A DNA stretch of 64,000 nucleotides, taken from contig NZ_JAPELL010000001.1 in assembly GCF_026094475.1 (NCBI RefSeq), positions 1,946,326-2,010,325 of the forward strand, written 5' to 3'. The notes beneath the pieces are model-generated. The model did no database searches. It saw only the letters and a list, made by a program, of their open reading frames with translations, and was not told the origin of the DNA. Source of the stretch: Homoserinimonas sedimenticola. GTDB lineage: Bacteria > Actinomycetota > Actinomycetes > Actinomycetales > Microbacteriaceae. Position 1 is the first letter of the stretch. Every line of letters begins with the position of its first letter. Shown here in pieces: positions 23,856 to 32,167 of this stretch. A program made the position numbers and the translations under genes.

Positions 23856-25025
23856 ATGACACTGCCGTCCGCCGCCCACGACCTGCTCGCCCTCGATTCG
23901 CTCCTGAGCGACGAGGAGCGTGCGTTCCGCGAGGAGGTGCGCGACTGGGTCGACGCGCGCATCCGCCCGAACATCGCCGGCTGGTTCGCCGACGGGGTCT
24001 TCCCGACCGAGATCGCACCCGAGCTGGGGCGGCTCGGGGTGCTCGGCGCCTCCCTCAAGGGCTACGGATGCCCCGGCCGCAGCGCCGTCGAGTACGGGCT
24101 TGCGGCCTTCGAGCTCGAGGCGGGGGATTCGGGCATCCGCACCTTCGTGAGCGTGCAGGGTTCGCTCGCGATGAGCGCGATCCACAAGTGGGGCAGCGAG
24201 GAGCAGAAGCAGGAGTGGCTGCCCCGCATGGCGGCCGGCGAGATCATCGGCTGCTTCGGACTCACGGAACCCACGGCCGGGTCCGACCCCTCGAGCATGG
24301 CCACGCACGCGCGGCGCGACGGCGACGACTGGATCATCTCGGGCGCGAAGCGGTGGATCGGGTTGGCATCGGTCGCGCAGCTCGCGATCATCTGGGCGGA
24401 CACGTATGAGGGCATCCGGGGCTTCATCGTTCCCACCTCGACGCCGGGGTTCACGGCGACGCCCATCGAGCCGAAGCTGTCGATGCGCGCGTCGGTGCAG
24501 TGCGACATCGAGCTCGACGAGGTGCGGGTGCCGGCGTCGGCGCAGCTGCCGGAGGCACGGGGGCTGCGGGCGCCGTTCTCGTGCCTCAACGAGGCGCGCT
24601 ACGGGATCGTGTGGGGCGCGATGGGGGCGGCGCGCGACAGCTTTCTGGCCGCGCTGCGCTATTCGCAGGAACGGCAGCAGTTCGGGCGGCCGCTCGCGGG
24701 CTACCAGCTCACGCAGGAGAAGCTCGCGAACATGGTGGTCGAACTGGAGAAGGGCACCCTGCTCGCACTGCACCTGGGGCGGCAGAAGGACGCGGGGCTC
24801 CTCACGCCGGAGCAGATCTCGCTCGGCAAGCTCAGCAATGTGCGCGAGGCGATCGCGATCTGTCGCGAGGCCCGCACGGTGTTCGGCGGCAACGGCGTCA
24901 CCCTCGACTTCTCGCCGCTGCGGCACGCCAACAACCTCGAGTCGGTGCGCACCTATGAGGGCACCGACGAGGTGCACACGCTCATCCTGGGGCAGGCGGT
25001 GACAGGGCTGTCGGCCTTCCGCTAG
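23856..25025 (+). CDS. Acyl-CoA dehydrogenase, glutaryl-CoA dehydrogenase-like
   Basis: A 389-aa FAD-dependent acyl-CoA dehydrogenase. Family motifs: GCFGLTEPTAGSDPSSM (FAD/substrate loop), WIISGAKRWIG, ERQQFGRPLAGYQLTQEKLA and the catalytic-base region TYEGTDEVHTLILG. The arrangement DSGIRTFVSVQGSLAM, with Arg in the position that glutaryl-CoA dehydrogenases use to bind the substrate's gamma-carboxylate, points to that subfamily. TACCCT (23843-23848) is 7 nt before the ATG, so it is likely leaderless and separate from the SDR gene. Confidence 0.9.
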   Translation: MTLPSAAHDLLALDSLLSDEERAFREEVRDWVDARIRPNIAGWFADGVFPTEIAPELGRLGVLGASLKGYGCPGRSAVEYGLAAFELEAGDSGIRTFVSVQGSLAMSAIHKWGSEEQKQEWLPRMAAGEIIGCFGLTEPTAGSDPSSMATHARRDGDDWIISGAKRWIGLASVAQLAIIWADTYEGIRGFIVPTSTPGFTATPIEPKLSMRASVQCDIELDEVRVPASAQLPEARGLRAPFSCLNEARYGIVWGAMGAARDSFLAALRYSQERQQFGRPLAGYQLTQEKLANMVVELEKGTLLALHLGRQKDAGLLTPEQISLGKLSNVREAIAICREARTVFGGNGVTLDFSPLRHANNLESVRTYEGTDEVHTLILGQAVTGLSAFR

Positions 25026-25061
25026 TCTCGGCGACACCACGCTGCTGAAGGGATCATCGCG

Positions 25062-25352
25062 ATGTCATTCCAGGCCTATCTCGACGCCATCGAGGACAAG
25101 ACGGGGCTGACGCCGCGGCAACTTGTGGAGGCCGCAAAGGAGAAGGGTTTCGACGACCCGAGTGTCAAAGCCGGCCAGATCCTGGAGTGGCTCAAGAGCG
25201 ATTACGACTTGGGTCGCGGTCACGGCATGGCGCTCGTGCACGTGATCAAGAAGGGCCCGCAGATCGACGCGAAGCACGTCGGCTCGACCGGTTCCCACCG
25301 TGACGAGTCCGACACCCTGTGGCTTGACGGCAAGGCCACCAAGCCGCAGTAG
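25062..25352 (+). CDS. DUF4287-like small protein
   Basis: A 96-aa protein beginning MSFQAYLDAIEDKTGLTPRQL, with LEWLKSDYDLGRGHGMALVHVIKKGP, the pattern of DUF4287 proteins common in actinobacteria; function unknown. TAGTCT overlaps the stop of the acyl-CoA dehydrogenase gene (25024-25029) and AAGGGA precedes the ATG, so it has its own promoter and ribosome site. Confidence 0.82.
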   Translation: MSFQAYLDAIEDKTGLTPRQLVEAAKEKGFDDPSVKAGQILEWLKSDYDLGRGHGMALVHVIKKGPQIDAKHVGSTGSHRDESDTLWLDGKATKPQ

Positions 25353-25465
25353 TGGGCGGATGCTGCGGCATCCGGTTCTGTGACGATCGTGTTCACCCGT
25401 TCCGCGCGGGGATGATAATCTAGACCGGTTGCCTTTTCGGGCGCGTCCTGCGTGCGCGCAGGGTT

Positions 25466-25537
<72 letters not shown>

Positions 25538-25568
25538 CGATCGACACGTTTCGCGACAGGTCGATTGT

Positions 25569-25645
25569 GGCTGAGTAGCTCAGTTGGTGAGAGCGCACGA
25601 CTCATAATCGTGAGGTCGCGGGTTCGAGTCCCGCCTCAGCTACCA
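25569..25645 (+). tRNA. tRNA-Met (CAT), elongator type
   Basis: Acceptor GGCTGAG pairs with CTCAGCT with a G-U first pair. The anticodon loop CTCATAA holds CAT. D arm AGCTCAGTTGGTGAGAGC and T arm GCGGGTTCGAGTCCCGC are canonical. ACCA at the 3' end is encoded (25642-25645). Initiator features (three G-C pairs in the anticodon stem) are absent, so elongator Met is preferred; an Ile2 tRNA with modified CAT is the alternative. Confidence 0.93.
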
Positions 25646-25705
25646 AGGGCCTGTCCTTAAATTGGGCGGTCAGATTCTTTAAATCACGAGGCGCAGTGCG
25701 CCCCG

Positions 25706-25903
25706 GTGCTGAATCGCCCCAGTCGCCGCTTGTTCCGGGCCGTAAGCGCTTTTACGGTTGGCCTCGGTGCAGTGGCAGCCGCGCCCGCGACGGCTGGTGC
25801 GAGCCTAGTTGTGGCGGCGGCTACTGGAGTTGGAGTAGCGGGCATGATTGCGGCTGGTGTCTACGGGATAGGTTCCGCGATTAACACATGCAGGGCGGGC
25901 TGA
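25706..25903 (+). CDS. Small hydrophobic Gly/Ala-rich protein, possibly secreted
   Basis: A 65-aa product. The N-terminus MLNRPSRRLFRAVSAFTVGL looks like a signal peptide with a basic n-region and ends near APATAGA; the rest is a hydrophobic Gly-rich peptide with spaced glycines (GVGVAG, GVYGIG) and one Cys near the end (NTCRAG). I do not recognise the family. The next gene, 3 nt downstream, encodes a small two-helix membrane protein. A bacteriocin-like peptide with immunity partner would fit this layout, but that is a guess. GTG start; the ribosome site is weak. Confidence 0.5.
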   Translation: MLNRPSRRLFRAVSAFTVGLGAVAAAPATAGASLVVAAATGVGVAGMIAAGVYGIGSAINTCRAG

Positions 25904-25906
25904 GAG

Positions 25907-26152
25907 ATGAATTCGAACAAAGAGCAAGATAAGGCAAGTTTCCGAGCCTTGTCGCGGAAGCTATCTGCGGCAACAAGCGTGCTGATCGTGGTGTTCGTCC
26001 TTCTTGTAATCATCATCAGCGTCGTGAACGAGCAAGGCGGGGATGTAAGTAGCATCGGCTACTACGGGGTGATGGTGCCTCTGATAGCGGTGGGTATCGC
26101 TGCCATGGGGTGGGCCGCGGTGCTGATGTGGAAGATGCAATCCAAGAAGTGA
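25907..26152 (+). CDS. Small two-helix membrane protein
   Basis: An 81-aa protein: charged N-terminus (MNSNKEQDKASFRALSRK), hydrophobic helix 1 (about 24-42, VLIVVFVLLVIIISVV), a short polar loop, helix 2 (about 53-75) and a KMQSKK tail. It starts 3 nt after the previous stop, so the two genes are probably one unit. No family recognised. Base composition is lower in GC than the chromosome. Confidence 0.55.
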   Translation: MNSNKEQDKASFRALSRKLSAATSVLIVVFVLLVIIISVVNEQGGDVSSIGYYGVMVPLIAVGIAAMGWAAVLMWKMQSKK

Positions 26153-26560
26153 ACGGGGCCACCGAGGCCGAAGGAGGTTCCTCGTCTCGGGCGAGGGTAA
26201 CTCCAGGGCGGAGTCGGAGGCCTAGCCATCCATCACGGCCAGGTCGAACAGGCTCTGGAACGAAATCGCTCTTAGCCTGGAATCGCCAAGGTCGTATCCG
26301 GAAAGAAGCCAAGCGGGAGAGGGCATCCGGGATTTCATGAAGCCCCCACCAAGGGCCTGTCCTTCGGGATCAGGCTGACTCCTTCGAGGTCTGGGGCCAA
26401 TGGACAGCGGCAGCGCTGAGTCCTGGGTGCGCCTGACGGCTCCCGTGATCGGCATGACGAACAGGTTCATGATCAGATGATCCAGGTGGATGCGTTCTTC
26501 CGTTTCTCATAGGAACGACCAAGGGTGCGTAAAGTGCCGCCTCGTAGCGTGCACAGCGTG
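26153..26560. other. Gene-poor stretch with no supported coding sequence
   Basis: About 400 bp with weak short open frames in several phases and no convincing ribosome site. It holds the right 17-bp repeat (26348-26364), followed by AAGGGCCTG...CAGGC, which could fold into a short hairpin. The composition looks like decayed accessory DNA. The start of the DUF3500 gene cannot be fixed firmly at its right edge. Confidence 0.5.
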
Positions 26561-27787
26561 ATGAAGATCGACGACATGAAGACCACCGCCTCGAAGCGGC
26601 CCCTGCGAAGAAAAGCCACCTGGGTGACAGCCTTGGTCCTGGCCAGCGGCATCGCCCTGGCCGGTTGCGCTACAAGCGCTACCGAGACCACCTCTAGCGG
26701 CACCGGCTCGAGTGCGATCACCGACGCCGCCACGGTGTCGACAACGGACGCCGCCACGACAGCGGAAACGATTTCCGCCACGGCGGCCGCTGCCCAAGCC
26801 TTCCTCGCCACGCTGACAGACGAGCAGGTCGAGGCGGTGCTTTACGAGTACGACGACGAGACCAAGACCACCTCCTGGTCGAACTTTCCTGTGACGTTCG
26901 TCGAGCGGGCCGGCCTCAACCTTGCCGAGCTCACGGAGGAGCAGCAGACCGCCGTGCTCGCCGTGCTCGAGTCGCTGCTGAGCGACGAGGCATACGCGAC
27001 CGTCCTTGGCATCATGAGGGGTGACGAGTACCTGCTCGAGAACAGCAGCACCACCGAGGACTCTCTCGGGCAGTACTACATCGCGTTCTTCGGCGACCCC
27101 TCCGACACCAGCGCCTTCGAGGTTCAGTTCGGTGGCCACCATCTCGGCATCAACGCGAGCTTGGATGGCTCGGCCGAGACCATCACCTTCGCCCCCACCC
27201 ACCTGGGCGTGCAGCCAGCCGTGTACACGACTTCGGATGGCACGGAGGTGCAGCCCTTTGACGGCATCTACACCGACGCCTTCGCGTTCTTCGACAGCCT
27301 CACAGCGGAGCAGCAGGCGATGCTCACCTCCGGTGATGTGAGCATGTGCGCACCTGGCGACACCTGCGAGTTCGCAACCGGTGACGGTCTCACGGGGGCC
27401 GACCTGAGCGACGAGCAGAAGCAGCTCCTGCTCGATTTGATGGCCAACTGGGTCGGCATGGCCGACGACGAGACGACGGAGGCGGCACTCGCCAAGATCG
27501 AAGCGACCCTCGACACCACCGTTGTCGCCTGGTCTGGGGAGACGACGTACGACATGAGCACCGGCGACGGCATCTCCTTCTCCATCTCAGGTCCGAACGT
27601 CTACATCGCGTTCCAAGCCCAGCAGGGCTCGGCCGGCGCCGATGTCGAGGGGGTCACGACCTCCGGCTGGGGTCACGTGCACACCATCTACCGCGACCCC
27701 ACGAACGACTACGCGAACAGCGTCACGCAGCAGGCGAGCACCGGAATGAGCGGCGGCCCGGGCGGCGGTGGGCCGGCGAACGGATAG
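26561..27787 (+). CDS. DUF3500-domain lipoprotein
   Basis: A 408-aa exported lipoprotein. A basic n-region (KTTASKRPLRRKATW), hydrophobic core and lipobox LAGC place the lipidated Cys near residue 37 from this start. A Thr/Ser/Ala-rich linker follows, then the DUF3500-like region: TLTDEQVEAVLYEYDDETKTTSWSNFP, YYIAFFGDPS, FGGHHLGINASL and a C-terminal WGHVHTIYRDPTNDY. Function unknown. A Gly/Pro-rich tail ends the protein. Starts at 26525 (GTG), 26561 and 26576 (ATG) are all possible; only 26576 has a plausible, weak AAGA upstream. It lies just after the accessory segment. Confidence 0.82.
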   Translation: MKIDDMKTTASKRPLRRKATWVTALVLASGIALAGCATSATETTSSGTGSSAITDAATVSTTDAATTAETISATAAAAQAFLATLTDEQVEAVLYEYDDETKTTSWSNFPVTFVERAGLNLAELTEEQQTAVLAVLESLLSDEAYATVLGIMRGDEYLLENSSTTEDSLGQYYIAFFGDPSDTSAFEVQFGGHHLGINASLDGSAETITFAPTHLGVQPAVYTTSDGTEVQPFDGIYTDAFAFFDSLTAEQQAMLTSGDVSMCAPGDTCEFATGDGLTGADLSDEQKQLLLDLMANWVGMADDETTEAALAKIEATLDTTVVAWSGETTYDMSTGDGISFSISGPNVYIAFQAQQGSAGADVEGVTTSGWGHVHTIYRDPTNDYANSVTQQASTGMSGGPGGGGPANG

Positions 27788-27823
27788 CCGGTTCCGCTCG
27801 GGAGCAAACTGCGCCCAAGATTC

Positions 27824-27849
27824 GACCCGGCAGCGTCAGCTGCCGGGTC
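27824..27849. terminator. Terminator-like hairpin after the DUF3500 gene
   Basis: GACCCGGCAGC-GTCA-GCTGCCGGGTC, an 11-bp perfect stem with a 4-nt loop, 36 bp after the lipoprotein stop. There is no T-run after it on the plus strand, so efficiency is uncertain. Confidence 0.65.
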
Positions 27850-27882
27850 AACCGGACTGCGACGACCGCTACTCTTGCGTCT

Positions 27883-28458
27883 GTGGACCCGCTCGACAAC
27901 GTCTCTTGGCCCCTCCGCACCGAGCGTCTGTCGATCCGTCGTGCCGCAGCATCCGATGCGGAGACCGCCTGGCGATGGCGGCGTCTGCCCGAGGTCGGCG
28001 AGTGGATCACGAATGCCCCGACCGACTACGACACCTTCCGCACGCAGTTCGTCGATCCTGCCCGCCTCGCCGGGCTCCTGGTGGTCGAGCTCACCGAGAC
28101 CGGCGAACTGATCGGCGACGTCATGGTGCGTGTCGAGGATGCCTGGACGCAGGGGGAGGTCGCCGAAGCCGGCCGGGGCGTGCAGGCCGAACTCGGCTGG
28201 ACGCTCGACCCGGCCTACCAGGGTCGCGGGTACGCGACCGAGGCTGTGCGCCGGGTGATCGAGCTGTGCTTCGGAGAGCTCGGGCTTCGCCGTGTGCACG
28301 CCGGATGCTTCGCGGCGAACGAACCGTCATGGCGAGTGATGGAGCGGCTCGGGATGCGGCGAGAGGAGCACAGCCGCAAGAGCGGTCTCCACCGCTCGGG
28401 CGAGTGGATGGACGGGATGAACTACGCGCTCCTTGCGGAAGACGTCCAACCGGGGTGA
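27883..28458 (+). CDS. GNAT-family N-acetyltransferase (RimJ/RimL-like)
   Basis: A 191-aa acetyltransferase_3-type protein. LRTERLSIRRAAASDAE near the start and LDPAYQGRGYATEAVRRVIELCF with LRRVHAGCFAANEPSWRVMERLGM form the acetyl-CoA-binding core. Members acetylate ribosomal protein N-termini or small molecules; the substrate is not evident. TACTCT (27870-27875) is 7 nt before the GTG, a leaderless start. Confidence 0.87.
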   Translation: MDPLDNVSWPLRTERLSIRRAAASDAETAWRWRRLPEVGEWITNAPTDYDTFRTQFVDPARLAGLLVVELTETGELIGDVMVRVEDAWTQGEVAEAGRGVQAELGWTLDPAYQGRGYATEAVRRVIELCFGELGLRRVHAGCFAANEPSWRVMERLGMRREEHSRKSGLHRSGEWMDGMNYALLAEDVQPG

Positions 28459-28511
28459 GGGTCAGACCCGCGTAACCGCCCGTTCACACCCCGGTGAGTA
28501 GACTCTTCTGC

Positions 28512-29495
28512 GTGCCTGAGCCTGTGCGATCCGACAGCGATCGCCCACTCCTCAGCGTCAGCCACTTCGGCCTCCCCGGCCCCGTGTGGACGATGGTGCT
28601 CGTGCAGGCCGGCGGCGTGCTCCTCCTCGCCTTCGGGCTGTTCTTTCCCGCGCATCCGGGGCACAATCCCCAGCTGAAGGCCGTCGCGGCGATCATTGGC
28701 CTGGGGATGCTCGTCAGCCTGCTGATCCTGCGCCGCCGCACCCCGGCCTGGCTGCTGTGGGCGGAACTCTTGGCCTTCATCGCCCTCGCCGCACTGCTCA
28801 TCAGCGTCGCGCCGACCGAAGCGGGGGCCGTCTCCCTCATGCTCGGGATGCTCATCGCGGGTGTCTACGCCGGGCTCTGGGGCAGCAGGCGCGCAGCAGT
28901 CGCGGTGTTCGCCGCGATCGTCGTCGCCGGCACCGTCGCCATCCACCTTGGAGGGCGTTACACCCCCTCGCTCGGCTCCGCCTGGCTCATGGTCATCGTG
29001 CTCGGCGCGGGCCTCATCGCCGTGATCCAGATGCTCGTGTCGGCCCTCGAGCAGCAGGCCCTCATCGACCCGCTCTCGGGCGTCATGAACCGTCGCGGCT
29101 TGCAGGCGCTCACCCAGGTGAGGCAGGCATCCGGTCGGCGCCTCCACCACCGCAGCATCGTGCTCATCGATGTCGACGACTTCAAGCTGATCAACGACGG
29201 CAGCGGCCACGCGCAGGGCGACCGGGTGCTCCGCGAGCTCGCCGCTCACTGGGTGGCGGGCCTGCGCAGCGACGACATCGTCGTGCGGTTGGGCGGCGAC
29301 GAGTTCGTCATCGTGCTCACCCGGGTCGATGCGGATGCCGCGGCGCACCTGATGGAGCGACTGCGCGAGGGCAGCGTGGCGCCGTGGACCTACGGCATCG
29401 CCCCGTGGCCCGACGGCGCCGACTTCGACGAATGCCTCGCGGTCGCCGACGACGCGCTCCTCGAGAAGAAGCGCGCCCGCGGCGTCACCCGCTGA
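28512..29495 (+). CDS. Membrane-bound diguanylate cyclase (GGDEF)
   Basis: Five or six N-terminal transmembrane segments (to about residue 180) precede a GGDEF domain with LIDPLSGVMNRRGL, LIDVDDFKLINDGSGHAQGD and an intact GGDEF signature (VRLGGDEFVIVL). It should make cyclic di-GMP from two GTP. An RxxD inhibitory site is not obvious upstream of GGDEF. The domain's C-terminal part is short. GTG 28512 is chosen because TAGACT (28499-28504) is 7 nt upstream; GTG 28494 overlaps that box. No EAL domain is encoded in the window. Confidence 0.9.
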   Translation: MPEPVRSDSDRPLLSVSHFGLPGPVWTMVLVQAGGVLLLAFGLFFPAHPGHNPQLKAVAAIIGLGMLVSLLILRRRTPAWLLWAELLAFIALAALLISVAPTEAGAVSLMLGMLIAGVYAGLWGSRRAAVAVFAAIVVAGTVAIHLGGRYTPSLGSAWLMVIVLGAGLIAVIQMLVSALEQQALIDPLSGVMNRRGLQALTQVRQASGRRLHHRSIVLIDVDDFKLINDGSGHAQGDRVLRELAAHWVAGLRSDDIVVRLGGDEFVIVLTRVDADAAAHLMERLREGSVAPWTYGIAPWPDGADFDECLAVADDALLEKKRARGVTR

Positions 29496-29516
29496 ACGGA
29501 TGCGCCGGGGCTCCGC

Positions 29517-32033
29517 CTAGCGGGCCACCACCTGTTCCTCGTGCGCGTGCGGCACGGGGTGGTCGCGCTCGAGCGCGGCGCCCTCCACGTCGGCGTTCGG
29601 CAGGATGCGGTCGAGCCAGCGCGGCATCCACCACGCCTTCTCGCCGACCAGGTGCATGAGGGCTGGCACGAGCAGCAGGCGCACGATGAAGGCGTCGAAG
29701 AGCACGCCGATCGCGAGACCGAAACCGAGCGGCCGCACCATCGTCAGGTGCGAGAACATGAAGCCGCCGAAGACGGAGATCATGATGATCGCCGCCGCCG
29801 TGACGACCGCCCGCGCGTTGCGCCGCCCCGCGATCACGGCAGCCCTGGCCGGTATGCCGTGCACGAATGCCTCGCGCATGCCCGAGGCGAGGAACAGCTG
29901 GTAGTCCATCGCGAGGCCGAAGAGCACACCCATGATGATGAGCGGCGCGAAGCTCAGCACGGGCCCCGGGTTGTGCACCTGTGAGATCTCGGGCAGCCAG
30001 CCCCACTGGTAGACGGCCGTCACGGCGCCGAGGGAGGCGAAGAGCGAGAGCACGAACCCCGCCGTCGCGATGACGGGCACGAGGATCGAGCGGAAGACGA
30101 CGATCATGATGAGCAGCGAGAGGCCGACGACGACGCCGAGGTAGAGCGGCAGCACATCCTGCAGCTTCTGTGAGACGTCGATGTTGCCGCTTGCCTGGCC
30201 GGCGACGCCGAGTTCGATGTCCGCGTCGAGCGGCGAGTCCGCCCGCAGCTCGTTGACGAGATTCTCGGTGGATTCGCTCGACGGGCCATCCACCGGCACC
30301 ACTTGGAAGGCGAAGTAGTCGCGTTCCTCCGAGACGCCCACGGGCAGCACGGCGACGATGTCGTCGCGCTCCAGAAGCGCGTCGGCGATGTCCGCCTGTG
30401 TGGCCGTCTCATCCTCCTCCGCGACGGGCTCGTCCAAGGCGGCGGTGACGATGATGGAACCGTTCTGGCCCGCCCCGAACTCCTCCGCGATCGCCGTGTA
30501 GGAGCGGTACTGGGTCGAGTCCTCCGGCTCGCTCGCGCCATCCGGGAGCCCCAGCCGCAGCGACAGCGCGGGGATCGCGATGACGAGGAGCCCCACGATC
30601 GAGAGGGCCGTGATGCCGAGTGCGCTCAGCGTGCGCATGGGCCGGATGCTCTCTGCCGCATGCCCGCGCCCGACGTGGGCGCGCTCGCGCCGCGAGAGCA
30701 CACGCTCGCCCACGAGCCCGAGGAGGGCGGGGGTGAGGCTGACGGCGATCAACACCGCGATGAAGACACACATGGCCGCAACCGTGCCCATGACCCCGAG
30801 GAAGGGGATGCCCGTCACGTTGAGTGCGAGAAGCGCGATGATGACGGTCGCGCCAGCGAACACGACGGCGTTGCCTGCCGTGCCGTTGGCGAGCCCGATG
30901 GATTCGCGCACCGCCATCCCCGCGCGCACCTGCGTGCGGTGGCGGTTGATGATGAAGAGCGAGTAGTCGATGCCGACCGCGAGTCCGAGCATGACGCCGA
31001 GCACGGGCGTGACCGAGGTCATGTCGACCACCCCCGAGAAGGCGAGGGAGCCTGCGACGCCGATGCCCACGCCGATCACGGAGGAGATGAGCGGCAGCAC
31101 GGCGGGCAGCAGCGAGCGCAGCATGATGAGCAGCACGATCGCGGCGATCACGACGCCGATGATCTCGCCCGGGCCGAGGAGACCCTCGATGGACTCGGCG
31201 ATCGTCGAGGAGTAGTCGACCTGCACGCCCTCGATCTCCGCCTCGTCGAGCGCGCTCGCGACCTCCTCCTTGAGTTCGCTCGAGAGGCCGAAGAGGTCGG
31301 ACTCGAAGGAGACGACGCCCACCACGGTCGACTCGTCGTCCGACACGGTGCCAAAACCGGATGCTGCATCGATGAGTCGCTGGCCGATCTCAAGCTGCTC
31401 GCGCCCCTCCTCGAGGTCCGCGCGCCCCTCATCGATCTGCGCCTGGGTCTCGTCGATGAGTTCCTGCTGGGCATCGAGTTGGGCCTGCTGGGCGTCGAAC
31501 TGGGCCTGAGCCTGCTCGTACACGCCCGCCGCCTGGGCTTGCGCGATCGCGGCATCCAGCTGCTCCTGACCCGCGTCGAGCTGCTCCTGCCCGGCATCGA
31601 GCTGCGCCTGCGCGTCGTCGAGTTGCTGCTCGCCGGCCTCGACCTCGGCGAGGGCATCCTCGATCTCCTGCTGCTGCGCTGCGCGCTCGGCCTCCGTCTC
31701 GAAGGGGTCGACCGTGCTATCGACGCCCTCAATGTCGGCGATGTCGGCGAGCAGGGCGCTGATCTCCTCGCGCTGCGTCTCGGTCAGGGCCTCGTCGTCT
31801 TCCGCCCGAAACACGACCGTAGCGGTTGCGCCCCCGATGCCCTCAAGGCGCTCGTTGAGTTCGTCGGTCACGCGCTCCGTCTCGGTGCCGGGGATGCTGA
31901 GGCTCGAGGTGAGCGTGCCCCCGAAGGCGAGGAACGAGCCGCCCGCGATCGCGAGCACGGCGAGCCATGACAGCAGGAATGTCCAGGAGCGGCGGCTGGC
32001 GAAGCGACCGAGCTGGAACAGGAGATTGGCCAT
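29517..32033 (-). CDS. MMPL-family RND exporter
   Basis: An 838-aa membrane transporter of the MmpL/YdfJ type. Twelve transmembrane segments in two halves are suggested, with MMPL motifs (LGLAVGIDYSLFIINRHR in the first half, MGVLFGLAMDYQLFLASGMREA in the second). The first extracellular loop has a long heptad-like stretch of repeated QLDAGQEQLDA units (about residues 110-210), an unusual Gln/Asp/Ala-rich coiled coil. ATG 32033 follows AAAGG. The divergent TetR gene and the palindromes between them point to local repression. The exported substrate is unknown. Confidence 0.9.
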   Translation of the reverse strand: MANLLFQLGRFASRRSWTFLLSWLAVLAIAGGSFLAFGGTLTSSLSIPGTETERVTDELNERLEGIGGATATVVFRAEDDEALTETQREEISALLADIADIEGVDSTVDPFETEAERAAQQQEIEDALAEVEAGEQQLDDAQAQLDAGQEQLDAGQEQLDAAIAQAQAAGVYEQAQAQFDAQQAQLDAQQELIDETQAQIDEGRADLEEGREQLEIGQRLIDAASGFGTVSDDESTVVGVVSFESDLFGLSSELKEEVASALDEAEIEGVQVDYSSTIAESIEGLLGPGEIIGVVIAAIVLLIMLRSLLPAVLPLISSVIGVGIGVAGSLAFSGVVDMTSVTPVLGVMLGLAVGIDYSLFIINRHRTQVRAGMAVRESIGLANGTAGNAVVFAGATVIIALLALNVTGIPFLGVMGTVAAMCVFIAVLIAVSLTPALLGLVGERVLSRRERAHVGRGHAAESIRPMRTLSALGITALSIVGLLVIAIPALSLRLGLPDGASEPEDSTQYRSYTAIAEEFGAGQNGSIIVTAALDEPVAEEDETATQADIADALLERDDIVAVLPVGVSEERDYFAFQVVPVDGPSSESTENLVNELRADSPLDADIELGVAGQASGNIDVSQKLQDVLPLYLGVVVGLSLLIMIVVFRSILVPVIATAGFVLSLFASLGAVTAVYQWGWLPEISQVHNPGPVLSFAPLIIMGVLFGLAMDYQLFLASGMREAFVHGIPARAAVIAGRRNARAVVTAAAIIMISVFGGFMFSHLTMVRPLGFGLAIGVLFDAFIVRLLLVPALMHLVGEKAWWMPRWLDRILPNADVEGAALERDHPVPHAHEEQVVAR

Positions 32034-32093
32034 GAAGGTGCCTTTCGGATGAGCAGGGGGAGGGCACGACATCGGGCCACAGGCCAGCCTAAA

Positions 32094-32115
32094 CGACACG
32101 TGTCGGAAAACCGAC
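32094..32115. promoter_or_regulatory. Overlapping palindromes, probable TetR operator
   Basis: CGACACGTGTCG (32094-32105) is a perfect palindrome and overlaps GTCGG-AAAA-CCGAC (32102-32115). They lie in the gap between the divergent MMPL exporter and TetR genes, 53-75 nt before the TetR start. Confidence 0.75.
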
Positions 32116-32167
32116 AGCTGACGGACAACTTTGGGGAAACGCTCGGAAAGGCTGGCAGAATCAGTGT

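Larger units (their letters stand above)
25642..26364. other. Segment between 17-bp direct repeats beside tRNA-Met
   Basis: ACCAAGGGCCTGTCCTT occurs exactly at 25642-25658 and 26348-26364. The left copy starts with the ACCA end of tRNA-Met. The 706-bp period encloses two small-protein genes and is visibly richer in A/T than the surrounding chromosome. The layout is like an attL/attR-bounded insertion, but there is no integrase and only four tRNA bases are in the repeat. A duplicated tRNA-terminator fragment is the alternative. Confidence 0.55.

Noticed and set aside
25642-26364. A complete prophage or integrative element
   Set aside because: Only 0.7 kb, no integrase, and just four bases of the tRNA are in the repeat.
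26222-26470. An 82-aa minus-strand frame in the accessory segment
   Set aside because: No ribosome site, no recognisable domain, and it crosses the right 17-bp repeat.
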